From: Streptomyces misionensis
GTDB taxonomy: Bacteria > Actinomycetota > Actinomycetes > Streptomycetales > Streptomycetaceae
Length of the DNA: 64,000 nt
Assembly: GCF_007896895.1 (NCBI RefSeq)
Contig: NZ_VOGW01000044.1
Coordinates: forward strand, 1 to 64,000
Reading direction: 5' to 3'
Positions 19,278-27,297 of this stretch are shown in pieces. Made by a program: the position numbers and the translations under genes. How positions within the stretch are numbered: position 1 is the stretch's first letter; every line of letters begins with the position of its first letter. The notes beneath the pieces were generated by a model. That model was not told where the DNA came from, did not search any database, and worked only from the letters and a program-made list of their open reading frames with translations.

Positions 19278-20303
19278 TCACCGGCCGGGGCCCTCCTCGC
19301 ATCTCGGGGCGAAGAGCGCGGCCAGCCGGCGGTAGGAGTCCAGCAGCGCCGCGCGGTCGTGGCCGCTGGTGGTGACCAGCACCTCCGCGGCGCCGGTCTC
19401 CTTCACCACCGTCTCCAGCTCGTGGGCGACCTCCTCCGCGGTGCCCGCGAGCTGCCCGGCGAGCTGGGACTCGTACACCTCCCGCTCCCGCGCGGTCATC
19501 ACCCGGGACTCGATCTCCGCGGCCGGGGCGAGCGGCGGGAAGGTGCCGTGGGTGCGCGCGTACGCCATCGACCAGGCCTCCGGGACCAGCAGCCGGCGCG
19601 CCGCCTGCGGGGTGCCGGCGACCGCTACCGTCCCGGAGATCACCACATACGGCTCGGCCGCCCAGCGCGAGGGGCGGAAGGCGGCGCGGTACCGCTCGAC
19701 GCCGCGCAGCAGCTTCTCCCGGTCGCGCAGGTCCCCGATGACCAGGGGCAGTCCGGCGCCGGCCGCGATCGCCGCGCCCTCGCCGACGGCCAGCACGAAC
19801 GGCGGCACCGTCAGGCCCTCCGCGGGGCGGGCGTGCACCCCGGTCGGCGAGGACCCGGTGAACCAGTCGAGCAGCTCGCCGAGCTGGGCCGCGAAGTCCG
19901 CCGCGTCCCCCTTGTCGCGGCCGAGCGCCCGCCGCACCCCGTCCGTGAAGCCCACCGAGCGTCCCAGCCCCATGTCGATCCGGCCGGGGAACAGCGACTC
20001 CAGCACCCCGAACTGCTCGGCGACCACCAGCGGCCGGTGGTTGGGCAGCATCACCCCGCCGGTGCCGACCCGGACGGACGAGGTGGCGGCGGCCACGGCG
20101 GCGGCCAGCACGGTCGGCGCGGAACCGGCGACACCGGGCACTCCATGGTGCTCGGAGACCCAGAACCGGTGGTAGCCGAGCGCCTCCGCCTCCCGTGCCA
20201 GCGCCACGGTGTCCCGCAGCGCCTCGGCGGGCGGCCGCCCCTGCCGGGTGCGGGAACGGTCGAGGACGGAGAACCGGGTACGGGCGATCACTGAACTGCT
20301 CAC
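19278..20303 (-). CDS. luciferase-like (LLM class) flavin-dependent oxidoreductase
   Basis: A 341-residue TIM-barrel protein of the bacterial luciferase/F420-dependent superfamily. Diagnostic sequence is seen in YHRFWVSEHHGVPGVAGSAP (about 45-64), VGTGGVMLPNH and the PLVVAEQFGVLESLFPGRIDMGLGR block. It resembles the MsnO8-like subgroup. FMN or F420 as cofactor and the substrate cannot be decided. The start is GTG at 20303. Confidence 0.88.
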   Translation of the reverse strand: MSSSVIARTRFSVLDRSRTRQGRPPAEALRDTVALAREAEALGYHRFWVSEHHGVPGVAGSAPTVLAAAVAAATSSVRVGTGGVMLPNHRPLVVAEQFGVLESLFPGRIDMGLGRSVGFTDGVRRALGRDKGDAADFAAQLGELLDWFTGSSPTGVHARPAEGLTVPPFVLAVGEGAAIAAGAGLPLVIGDLRDREKLLRGVERYRAAFRPSRWAAEPYVVISGTVAVAGTPQAARRLLVPEAWSMAYARTHGTFPPLAPAAEIESRVMTAREREVYESQLAGQLAGTAEEVAHELETVVKETGAAEVLVTTSGHDRAALLDSYRRLAALFAPRCEEGPGR

Positions 20304-20326
20304 GAACGGTTCAACGTCCTGACCGT

Positions 20327-20354
20327 CCGCGGATTCCCGGCCCGCGGATTCCCG
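20327..20354 (+). repeat. two tandem copies of a 13-bp sequence
   Basis: CCGCGGATTCCCG occurs at 20327-20339 and again at 20342-20354, in the divergent gap between the LLM and HAD genes. Confidence 0.8.
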
Positions 20355-20364
20355 TGGCCGGCTG

Positions 20365-20400
20365 GTGCCGCGACCGAAACCTTTCCGGCCACAGCACTAG
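20365..20400 (-). repeat. palindromic intergenic repeat, copy B
   Basis: GTGCCGCGACCG (20365-20376) pairs with CCGGCCACAGCAC (20385-20397). It ends in CTAG and is the partner of the element at 16490. Its terminal TAG forms TAGGGT (20398-20403), which would serve as a -10 hexamer 6 nt before the GTG of the following gene. Confidence 0.7.
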
Positions 20401-20409
20401 GGTCGTGTC

Positions 20410-20901
20410 GTGACCGAAAGCAGCGAGCGGCCGATCGCCGTGTTCGACCTCGACAACACCCTGGCGGACACCGCCCACCGGCAGCACTTCCTGCGGGCCC
20501 GCCCCAAGGACTGGGACGGCTTCTTCGCCGCCGCGCCCGCGGACCCGCCGCTCGCGGAGGGCGTCGCGCTGGCCGTGCGCAGCGCCCGGGACTGCGAGAT
20601 CGTCTATCTCACCGGCCGCCCGGAGCGGTACCGCCAGGACACCCTGGACTGGCTCGCCGCGCACGGACTGCCCGCGGGGGAGCTGCACATGCGGGGCGAC
20701 GCCGACCGCAGGCCCGCCCGGTTCACCAAGCTGACCGTCCTGCGCCGGCTCGGCCGCGGCCGTGCGGTGCGGTTCCTCGTGGACGACGACGACCTGGTGT
20801 GCGACGACGCCGAGCGCGCCGGATTCCCCGTGGTGCGGGCCCGCTGGGCCGAGCGGTCGCAGGTGCTGCGCGAGGCCCAGGAGCAGGAGGGGCGCACCTG
20901 A
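20410..20901 (+). CDS. HAD-superfamily phosphatase, polynucleotide-kinase 3'-phosphatase-like
   Basis: A 163-residue HAD phosphatase. Motif I is FDLDNTLADT (about 11-20), motif II is the Thr of VYLTGRPE, the Lys is in FTKLTVL, and motif III is VDDDDLVCDD. Gene order of motifs and the small size resemble the phosphatase domain of polynucleotide kinase and the acid-phosphatase-like class. The kinase domain is absent. The substrate is unknown. GTG 20410 has no ribosome binding site; a -10-like TAGGGT lies 6 nt upstream, so the transcript may be leaderless. Confidence 0.85.
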   Translation: MTESSERPIAVFDLDNTLADTAHRQHFLRARPKDWDGFFAAAPADPPLAEGVALAVRSARDCEIVYLTGRPERYRQDTLDWLAAHGLPAGELHMRGDADRRPARFTKLTVLRRLGRGRAVRFLVDDDDLVCDDAERAGFPVVRARWAERSQVLREAQEQEGRT

Positions 20902-20913
20902 CGCGCGGGTCCC

Positions 20914-21129
20914 TCAGTCGCCGTCCTCGATGCGGAAGCCCACCTTCAGGCCCACCTGGTAGTGCTCGATCCGCCCGTTCTCCAACTGGCCGCGGACCTG
21001 GGTCACCTCGAACCAGTCGAGGTTGCGCAGGGTCTGGCCGGCGCGGGCGATGCCGTTGCGAATGGCCTGGTCGAGGCCCTCGTGCGAGGTGCCGACGATC
21101 TCGGTGACCCGGTAGGTGTGGTTCGTCAT
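20914..21129 (-). CDS. dodecin family flavin-storage protein
   Basis: A 71-residue dodecin. It forms hollow dodecamers that bind riboflavin or FMN (and CoA in some actinobacteria). The family fold is visible: TYRVTEIVGTSHEGLDQAIRNGI, then TLRNLDWFEVTQVRGQLENG and HYQVGLKVGFR. The ATG at 21129 follows AAGGAG; the ORF upstream to 21177 is not part of the protein. It converges on the HAD gene with 12 bp between them. Confidence 0.95.
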   Translation of the reverse strand: MTNHTYRVTEIVGTSHEGLDQAIRNGIARAGQTLRNLDWFEVTQVRGQLENGRIEHYQVGLKVGFRIEDGD

Positions 21130-21233
21130 GGGGGCTCCTTGGGCCGGGGGACACGCCGTGGACACGCCGTACTCCACCGTGCCGCATCACGGCCCGCTCC
21201 GCACGGCGTCGCCGTCGTAACCATCGGTAGCCC

Positions 21234-21262
21234 TTGACCTCCGCATTGGTCCATACCAAAAT
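21234..21262 (+). promoter_or_regulatory. promoter with DasR-like operator
   Basis: TTGACC (21234-21239) and CAAAAT (21257-21262) are separated by 17 bp. Between and over the -10 lies TTGGTCCATACCAA (21246-21259). Its core TGGTCCATACCA matches the published DasR responsive element TGGTCTAGACCA at 10 of 12 positions. A GntR-type repressor here would block RNA polymerase directly. Confidence 0.6.
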
Positions 21263-21354
21263 CCACCCACACCCGCACGAGCGTTCCCGCTCGTCCCCCC
21301 ACGTCGGGCCCCCACCCCTGTGCGCATCCGCCATGCCAGACAGAAGGACCCCTC

Positions 21355-22611
21355 GTGAGACGTCGTCTGCTCCCCCTCATCTGTGTCACCGGTACGCTCG
21401 TGAGCGCCTGCGGGACGCTTCCCGGCACGCAACCGCGCGAGACCGTGACCGTGTGGCTGATGAAGGGCAGCGCCTCGGCGGACTTCCTCAAGCGCTTCAC
21501 CGCGGACTTCGAAAGCACCCACAAGGACCTGCGCCTGGACATCCGCACCCAGGACTGGACAGGCATCGTGGCCAAGGTCCGCAAGGCGCTCGCGGACACC
21601 TCCGGTGACGCCCCCGACGTCATCGAGGTCGGCAACACCCAGGTGCCGCTGTACGCCGACGGCGGCCGGCTCGCCGACCTGACGCTGGAGTCGATGCGCG
21701 ACTGGGGCAAGGACAAGTGGCTGCCGGGCCTGGCCGAGCCCGGCAAGGAGGGCAACCAGCAGTACGGCATCCCCTGGTACGCGGCCAACCGGGTGGTCGT
21801 CTACCGCAAGGACCTGTTCGCCCAGGCCGGCATCGCCCGCCCGCCGCGCACCCGCGACGAATGGCTCGCCGACACCGAGAAGCTGAACACCGGGGACACC
21901 CAGGGCATCTACCTGGCCGGCCAGGACTGGTACACGCTCTCCGGCTTCATCTGGGACGAGGGCGGCGACCTCGCCCGGAAGGTCGACGACTACCAGTGGA
22001 AGGGCGCCCTGGACACCCCGGAGGCGCTGCGCGGCATGGACTTCTACCGCCGGCTCCAGTCGCTCGGCGACGGTCCGAAGGACGCCGACGAGGAACACCC
22101 GCCCCAGGCCGGGGTGTTCGCCGGCGGCAAGGTCGCGCAGATCGTCGCCGTACCCGGGCTCGCCCAGTCGATCCTGGAGCGGAACCCCGCGCTGAAGGGA
22201 AAACTGGGCTTCTTCCCGGTGCCCGGCCCGACCGCGTCCCGGCCCGGCGCGGTGTTCACCGGCGGCTCCGACCTCGTCGTCCCGCAGCACACCGGGGACC
22301 AGTTCGCCGCGACCGCCGTGGTCGGGGCGCTGACCAGCGCCAAGTGGGACACCGAACTCGCCCGCACCATGAACTACGTGCCCAACAAGACCACGCTGGC
22401 GGGTGCCGTCTCGGGCGAGGAGGGGGTCGCCGCCATGGCCGTGGGCGCGGCGCACGGCCGGGCGACCCCCAACACCCCTCAGTGGGCGGACGTCGAGGCC
22501 GACAACCCGATCAAGCAGTACATGAGCCGGGTGCTGAACGGGGCCGATCCGGCGACGGAGGCCCGCCGGGCCTCGCGGAAGATCACCGAGGCGCTCACCC
22601 CGGATCTGTGA
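21355..22611 (+). CDS. sugar ABC transporter substrate-binding lipoprotein, orphan
   Basis: A 418-residue extracellular solute-binding protein (family 1). The lipobox LVSAC places the modified cysteine at residue 19. The mature part has the family pattern of SBP_bac_1 proteins (VTVWLMKGSASADFL, DVIEVGNTQVPLYAD, QQYGIPWYAANRVVVYRKDLF). It resembles sugar-binding proteins such as NgcE, DasA and CebE. GTG 21355 follows AGAAGG. No permease or ATPase genes lie nearby, so it must borrow a transporter. The DasR-like operator upstream suggests an amino-sugar or chitooligosaccharide ligand; this is inference. Confidence 0.9.
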   Translation: MRRRLLPLICVTGTLVSACGTLPGTQPRETVTVWLMKGSASADFLKRFTADFESTHKDLRLDIRTQDWTGIVAKVRKALADTSGDAPDVIEVGNTQVPLYADGGRLADLTLESMRDWGKDKWLPGLAEPGKEGNQQYGIPWYAANRVVVYRKDLFAQAGIARPPRTRDEWLADTEKLNTGDTQGIYLAGQDWYTLSGFIWDEGGDLARKVDDYQWKGALDTPEALRGMDFYRRLQSLGDGPKDADEEHPPQAGVFAGGKVAQIVAVPGLAQSILERNPALKGKLGFFPVPGPTASRPGAVFTGGSDLVVPQHTGDQFAATAVVGALTSAKWDTELARTMNYVPNKTTLAGAVSGEEGVAAMAVGAAHGRATPNTPQWADVEADNPIKQYMSRVLNGADPATEARRASRKITEALTPDL

Positions 22612-22615
22612 GCCG

Positions 22616-23578
22616 TCACCGGACCACGCTCAGCGACAGCGCGAACCGCTCCTGGCCGTCGGTCCACCAGTGCGTCAACTCCAGCCCGGCTTCCGCCAGT
22701 TCCCGGGTCACGCCCGCCTTGCGGAACTTGGCCGACACCTCGGTGCGCAGTTCCTCGCCCGCCGCGAACTCCACGGCGAGGTCCAGCGCGGGCACCTTCA
22801 CGGTCTGCTCGGTACGGGCGCGCAGCCGCATCTCGATCCACTCGCGCCGCGCGTCCCACAGCGCCACATGGTCGAAGGCGTCCGGGTCGAAGTCGGCGCC
22901 GAGTTCGCGGTTGACGACGTTCAGCACGTTCTTGTCGAACGCGGCCGTCACCCCGGCCGCGTCGTCGTACGCCCGGACCAGGACCCGCTCGTCCTTGACC
23001 AGATCGGTGCCGAGCAGCAGCCCGTCACCGGGGGCGAGCAGGGCCCGCACCGAGGCGAGGAACGCGGCGCGTTCGACGGGCAGCAGATTGCCGATCGTGC
23101 CGCCGAGGAACGCCACCAGCCGGGGCCCCGGCGTCGGGGGCAGGTCCAGCGGGGCGGTGAAGTCGGCGATCAGCGCGTGCACGTCGAGGCCCGGGCGTTC
23201 GGCGATGAGCGCCTCGCCGGCCTGGACGAGGGCGCTCTCGCTGACGTCGACCGGGACGTATGCCGCGAGCGAGGTGAGCGCGTCGAGCAGATAACGGGTC
23301 TTCTCCGAGGAGCCCGAGCCCAGCTCGACCAGGGTGCGGGCGCCGCTCGCGGCGGCGATCTCGCCGGACCGGGCGGCCAGGATCTCCCGCTCGGCACGGG
23401 TGGGGTAGTACTCGGGCAACGCCGTGATCTCGTCGAAGAGTTCGCTGCCCCGGGCGTCGTAGAACCACTTCGGCGGCAGCCACTTGGGCTCGGCGGTCAG
23501 ACCACGGCGCACATCGGCGCGCAGCGCCGCGCCCGTGGCGTCCTCGGGGAGGGTGCGGGTGACATGCAGGGGGCTCAC
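22616..23578 (-). CDS. egtD: L-histidine N(alpha)-methyltransferase, ergothioneine pathway
   Basis: A 320-residue SAM-dependent enzyme that trimethylates histidine to hercynine, the first step in ergothioneine synthesis. Family sequence is WFYDARGSELFDEIT, the SAM motif LVELGSGSSEKTRYLL, and FLGGTIGNL. GTG 23578 overlaps the egtC stop and follows GAAGGAG. It is the last gene of the egtABCD operon and ends 4 bp from the convergent binding-protein gene. Confidence 0.96.
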   Translation of the reverse strand: MSPLHVTRTLPEDATGAALRADVRRGLTAEPKWLPPKWFYDARGSELFDEITALPEYYPTRAEREILAARSGEIAAASGARTLVELGSGSSEKTRYLLDALTSLAAYVPVDVSESALVQAGEALIAERPGLDVHALIADFTAPLDLPPTPGPRLVAFLGGTIGNLLPVERAAFLASVRALLAPGDGLLLGTDLVKDERVLVRAYDDAAGVTAAFDKNVLNVVNRELGADFDPDAFDHVALWDARREWIEMRLRARTEQTVKVPALDLAVEFAAGEELRTEVSAKFRKAGVTRELAEAGLELTHWWTDGQERFALSLSVVR

Positions 23579-24354
23579 GTGCAGGGCTCCTTCGATGGTA
23601 CGGCGGCCGGATCGTCCGCCGGGGCGAGCAGCACGCCGGTGCTGTCCGCGGTGAGCACGGTGCGGTCGGGGACCTCCCGCCACAGCGGGTCGTCGTCGTA
23701 CGGCTCGGAGGCGACGACCGTGCCCCGGCCGGGCTCCGTGCGGTACCAGAGGCTGTCGCCCCAGGCGGTGGCGGCGATGGTGGTGCCGTCCGTCAGCAGC
23801 AGGTTCAGCCGGGCGGCGGGGGCGGCCCGGGCGACCTCGCGCGCCGTCTCGCACAGGGCCCGCTCCGGGCCGTCCCCGGCGCGCAGCCGGTGCAGCACCA
23901 GCGCCCACACGAACGCCGAGTCGGTGCGCGCCGGCAGCGACAGCAGGTCGACCGGGGGCAGCGTGCGCACCAGCGGCGCCGCCGCGTCGGGCCAGCCCGG
24001 GACCGCCCCGTTGTGGCTGAACAGCCAGCGCCCGGAGGCGAACGGCGCCGCCGCGGCCTCCGCGTCCGCGCCCGCCAGGGTGGCGTCCCGGACGGCGGCG
24101 AGCACCGCGGTGGAGCGCACCACCCGGGCCAGGTCGGCGAAGGACAGGTCGGCCCAGATCGGCCCGGCCCGCCGGTAGCGGGCGGGCGCCCGGTCGCCGG
24201 GCGCGTACCAGCCGACCCCGAACCCGTCGGCGTTGACCGTGCCGTACCGCTGCCGCCGCGGCTCCCACGACTGCCGCAGCAGACTGTGCGCGGGCGCCAC
24301 CAGCAGGTCTCCCAGGGACAACTCTGGCCCTACATAGGCAAGGTGGCGGCACAT
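23575..24354 (-). CDS. egtC: gamma-glutamyl-hercynylcysteine sulfoxide hydrolase
   Basis: A 259-residue class II (Ntn-type) glutamine amidotransferase-fold enzyme that removes glutamate from gamma-glutamyl-hercynylcysteine sulfoxide. The nucleophile is Cys2 (MCRHLAYVG), with GFGVGWY and the LFSHNGAV motif typical of the fold. Both ends overlap neighbouring coding sequences. Confidence 0.95.
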   Translation of the reverse strand: MCRHLAYVGPELSLGDLLVAPAHSLLRQSWEPRRQRYGTVNADGFGVGWYAPGDRAPARYRRAGPIWADLSFADLARVVRSTAVLAAVRDATLAGADAEAAAAPFASGRWLFSHNGAVPGWPDAAAPLVRTLPPVDLLSLPARTDSAFVWALVLHRLRAGDGPERALCETAREVARAAPAARLNLLLTDGTTIAATAWGDSLWYRTEPGRGTVVASEPYDDDPLWREVPDRTVLTADSTGVLLAPADDPAAVPSKEPCT

Positions 24355-25691
24355 CAGGCGTCCTCCGAGCGGGCGGTGCGGAAGCCGGAGAAGATCTGCC
24401 GCCGGATCGGATAGTCCCAGTTGCGGAACGTCCCCCGGCAGGCCACCGGGTCCACGGCGAACGAACCGCCGCGCAACACCTTGTACTCCGGGCCGAAGAA
24501 CACCTCCGAGTACTCCTTGTACGGGAATGCCCGGAACCCCGGGTACGGCAGGAAGTCGCTCGCCGTCCACTCCCACACGTCGCCGATCAACTGCCGAACC
24601 CCGTACGGGGATTCCCCCTCCGGGTAGCTGCCTGCCGGGGCGGGCCCCAGGTGCCGCTGACCCAGGTTGGCGTGGCGGGGTGCCGGGTCGGCGTCGCCCC
24701 AGGGGTAGCGCCGGGAGCGGCCGGTGGCCGGATCGTGCCGGGCGGCCTTCTCCCACTCCGCCTCGGTGGGCAGCCTGCGCCCGGCCCAGCGGGCGTAGGC
24801 GTCGGCCTCGTACCAGCACACGTGCACCACCGGCTCGTCCGGCGGCACCGCCTCGGTGGTGCCGAACCGGCGGCGCAGCCAGCGGTCGCCGTCGCGCCGC
24901 CAGAACAGCGGGGCGGTGATGCCGTGCCGCCGGATGTGCGCCCAGCCCTCCGGGGCCCACCAGCGTTCGGTGTCGTAGCCGCCGTCCTCGATGAACGCCT
25001 GGTACGCGCCGTTCGTCACCGGGGTGGTGTCGATCCAGAACGGCGCCACCTCCCGCACGTGCGCCGGGCGTTCGTTGTCCAGTGCCCACGGCTCACCGGA
25101 GGTGCCCATGGTGAACGGGCCGCCGGGTATCAGCACGTCGGCCGGGCCGGTGAACGGCGGCCCCGGCTCCGGCTCCGGCGCCGTCAGCACCGCCGGACCC
25201 GAGCGCAGCTGATGGGTGATCAGCATCGTCTCGTCGTGCTGCTGTTCGTGCTGAGCGATCATGCCGAAGGCGAACCCGGCCTCGGTCAGCCGGGTGCCGT
25301 GGAAGTCGGCGCCCGCCAGCAGGTCCAGCACCCGGCCGCGGACCTCGGCCGCGTAGCGCCGGGCCTCCGCGGGCGGCAGCAGCGGCAGCGAGGGCCGTTC
25401 CGCACGCGGATGCTCGAAGGCGTCGTAGAGGCTGTCGATCTCCGGGCGCATCGCCTCCCGGCCGCCGACCGCCCGGAGCAGCCACAGCTCCTCCTGGTTG
25501 CCGATGTGCGCGAGGTCCCACACCAGCGGGGACATCAACGGCGAGTGCTGCGCGGTCAGATCGGGTTCGTCCACGCACGTGGTCAGCAAGGTGGTGCGGT
25601 CCCGGGCGGTGGTCAGCGAGGCCAGTGCGCGCTCACGCAGGGCCTCGGTGTCCCACTTGGCGGTCGGGGTGTCGGTCTCGGGGGCGGTCAT
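24354..25691 (-). CDS. egtB: hercynine oxygenase (sulfoxide synthase)
   Basis: A 445-residue non-heme iron enzyme joining hercynine and gamma-glutamylcysteine with O2. The N-terminal DinB-like domain carries the iron motif HEQQHDE (HX3HXE type, about residue 150). The C-terminal half is a formylglycine-generating-enzyme-like lectin fold (LPTEAEWEKAAR, GDVWEWTASDF, LRGGSF). The start overlaps the egtA stop and the stop overlaps the egtC start, so the four genes are tightly coupled. Confidence 0.97.
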   Translation of the reverse strand: MTAPETDTPTAKWDTEALRERALASLTTARDRTTLLTTCVDEPDLTAQHSPLMSPLVWDLAHIGNQEELWLLRAVGGREAMRPEIDSLYDAFEHPRAERPSLPLLPPAEARRYAAEVRGRVLDLLAGADFHGTRLTEAGFAFGMIAQHEQQHDETMLITHQLRSGPAVLTAPEPEPGPPFTGPADVLIPGGPFTMGTSGEPWALDNERPAHVREVAPFWIDTTPVTNGAYQAFIEDGGYDTERWWAPEGWAHIRRHGITAPLFWRRDGDRWLRRRFGTTEAVPPDEPVVHVCWYEADAYARWAGRRLPTEAEWEKAARHDPATGRSRRYPWGDADPAPRHANLGQRHLGPAPAGSYPEGESPYGVRQLIGDVWEWTASDFLPYPGFRAFPYKEYSEVFFGPEYKVLRGGSFAVDPVACRGTFRNWDYPIRRQIFSGFRTARSEDA

Positions 25692-27022
25692 GTCGGGATG
25701 TCCTTCCTGCCGTGGGCGGTTCGGCCGCCCCCGACCGGGGAGATGCGCGTGCCGGGCAGCGCGTCCAGCAGGTCGTCGGCCGGGCAGCGGCCCCGGGCGA
25801 CATAGCGCTCCAGGTACCCGGCGACGGCGTCCGTCACCTCGGCGGTGGCGCCGAGCCGGGGCAGCGCGTCCAGTGCCGCCGCGAAACACACGGCGGCCAC
25901 CTCGCGCAGCTCCGGATCGGCGAGCCCCCGCCGGGCCGCGTCGGTCCACAGCGGATTGTGCGGGGCGGGCAGGCTCCGGGCCCGCTCCGCCAGTGTCTTC
26001 ACGCTCCGGTAGGCGGTCTCGGCGGCCATCGGATCGTCGAACAGCGCCGCCGTCACGGCGAGCGGCACGATCCAGCCGTCCTCGCCGGGCTGCGCGTCGA
26101 TCATCCGCAGCTCCAGATGGCCGCGCGGCCTGACCGGCGGGAAGAGGGTGGTGAGGTGGTAGTCCAGGTCCGCCCGGGTGGGCGGCCGGGGCAGTCGCGA
26201 GCGCGTCCACTGCCGGAAGGTCAGCTGCTCGGGCACCTCCCACGGCCCGTCGTCCCGGCGCACGCACATCACCGGGGAGTCCAGCACATGCCGGGCCCAC
26301 GCGGCCCGTGGCTCCTCGTGCAGCGGGGGCGCGCCCGCCCGGCCCGCGCCGATCTCCATCCACATCAGCTGCCGGGTGGACAGCCAGCCCGTCGGCAGCC
26401 TGCCGACCAGCGGGGAGTTGGCGAACGCGGCCACCAGGACCGCGCCCAGCTGGTGCGCCAGCCACCAGCGCCGCCCGTGCCCCAGTGGGCCCGGCTCCTC
26501 ATGGCCCGCGTCCACGCAGACCTGGACGGAGGCGGAGGCGCGCATCATGTGCCGGCCGGCCGGGCCGGCACGGTCCAGACACGTCTCCATCGCGTCGTAG
26601 CGCGGCTCGCGCAGGAACCGGCGCGGCAGCCGGAAGGGGTCGTGGCCGATGCCGACGAGGTCGAGCCCGTCCCCGGCGAGGACGGCGCGCACGGCGGCCA
26701 GGTCGGCGCGGACGGTACGAACGCACTCCATCAGGGAGGCGGCGGGCGGCGAGCTCAGCTCCAGCTGACCGCCGGGCTCCACGGTGAGCGCCGACCCGAG
26801 GGGCACGGCCCGCAGCGCGGCATAGGCCGCGGAAAGCCGTTCGGGTGTCACGGGGCGCTGTGGCGCACCACGCTCGTGGACGAGCCATTCGAGCTCCACC
26901 CCGAGCGTGCGGGGCGGTCCGGTCTTGAAGCAGATGCCCTGGACCAGGGCGTCCACCTCGGCCTCGGTGACGGCGGTACGGTCCTGCGGACAGTCGCCAC
27001 CGTCGCTGATCGCATCGGACAT
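25688..27022 (-). CDS. egtA: glutamate-cysteine ligase, ergothioneine pathway
   Basis: A 444-residue GCS2-family enzyme making gamma-glutamylcysteine for EgtB. LGVELEWLV, QLELSSPP, and HMMRASASVQVCVDAG are family signatures. ATG 27022 is chosen because CAGGAGGAT lies 8-9 nt upstream; the longer frame to 27463 is not coding. It is the first gene of egtABCD, with a 20-bp inverted repeat about 80 bp upstream. egtE is absent, as in other Streptomyces, where the last C-S lyase step is encoded elsewhere. Confidence 0.96.
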   Translation of the reverse strand: MSDAISDGGDCPQDRTAVTEAEVDALVQGICFKTGPPRTLGVELEWLVHERGAPQRPVTPERLSAAYAALRAVPLGSALTVEPGGQLELSSPPAASLMECVRTVRADLAAVRAVLAGDGLDLVGIGHDPFRLPRRFLREPRYDAMETCLDRAGPAGRHMMRASASVQVCVDAGHEEPGPLGHGRRWWLAHQLGAVLVAAFANSPLVGRLPTGWLSTRQLMWMEIGAGRAGAPPLHEEPRAAWARHVLDSPVMCVRRDDGPWEVPEQLTFRQWTRSRLPRPPTRADLDYHLTTLFPPVRPRGHLELRMIDAQPGEDGWIVPLAVTAALFDDPMAAETAYRSVKTLAERARSLPAPHNPLWTDAARRGLADPELREVAAVCFAAALDALPRLGATAEVTDAVAGYLERYVARGRCPADDLLDALPGTRISPVGGGRTAHGRKDIPT

Positions 27023-27102
27023 GTCGGGATCCTCCTGAGATTCCACCATGCCGCCGGACCGGTGTTCGATGAGCCGGGCCGGCACTCGTCCCACCCAAGA
27101 CC

Positions 27103-27122
27103 CTTGTGCCGGTTCGCACAAG
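27103..27122. promoter_or_regulatory. 20-bp palindrome upstream of egtA
   Basis: CTTGTGC-CGGTTC-GCACAAG has perfect 7-bp arms around a 6-bp centre and lies 81 bp before egtA, in the gap divergent to the PARG-like gene. It has operator form; the binding protein is unknown. Confidence 0.5.
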
Positions 27123-27297
27123 ACCGCCGTTCCGGGCGTTCTCGGACCGTTCGTCTCCGCGACCGTCCGTCGTTCCGGCGGGTTCCGCGAGCGGGAAACT
27201 CCGTTGCACCGCATACCAGCATCACTCAGGATGACCGCATGAGCACGACGGGGGAGACCGCGCGGCCCGCGGTCATGGCGTCCACGGGGGTGGCGCC

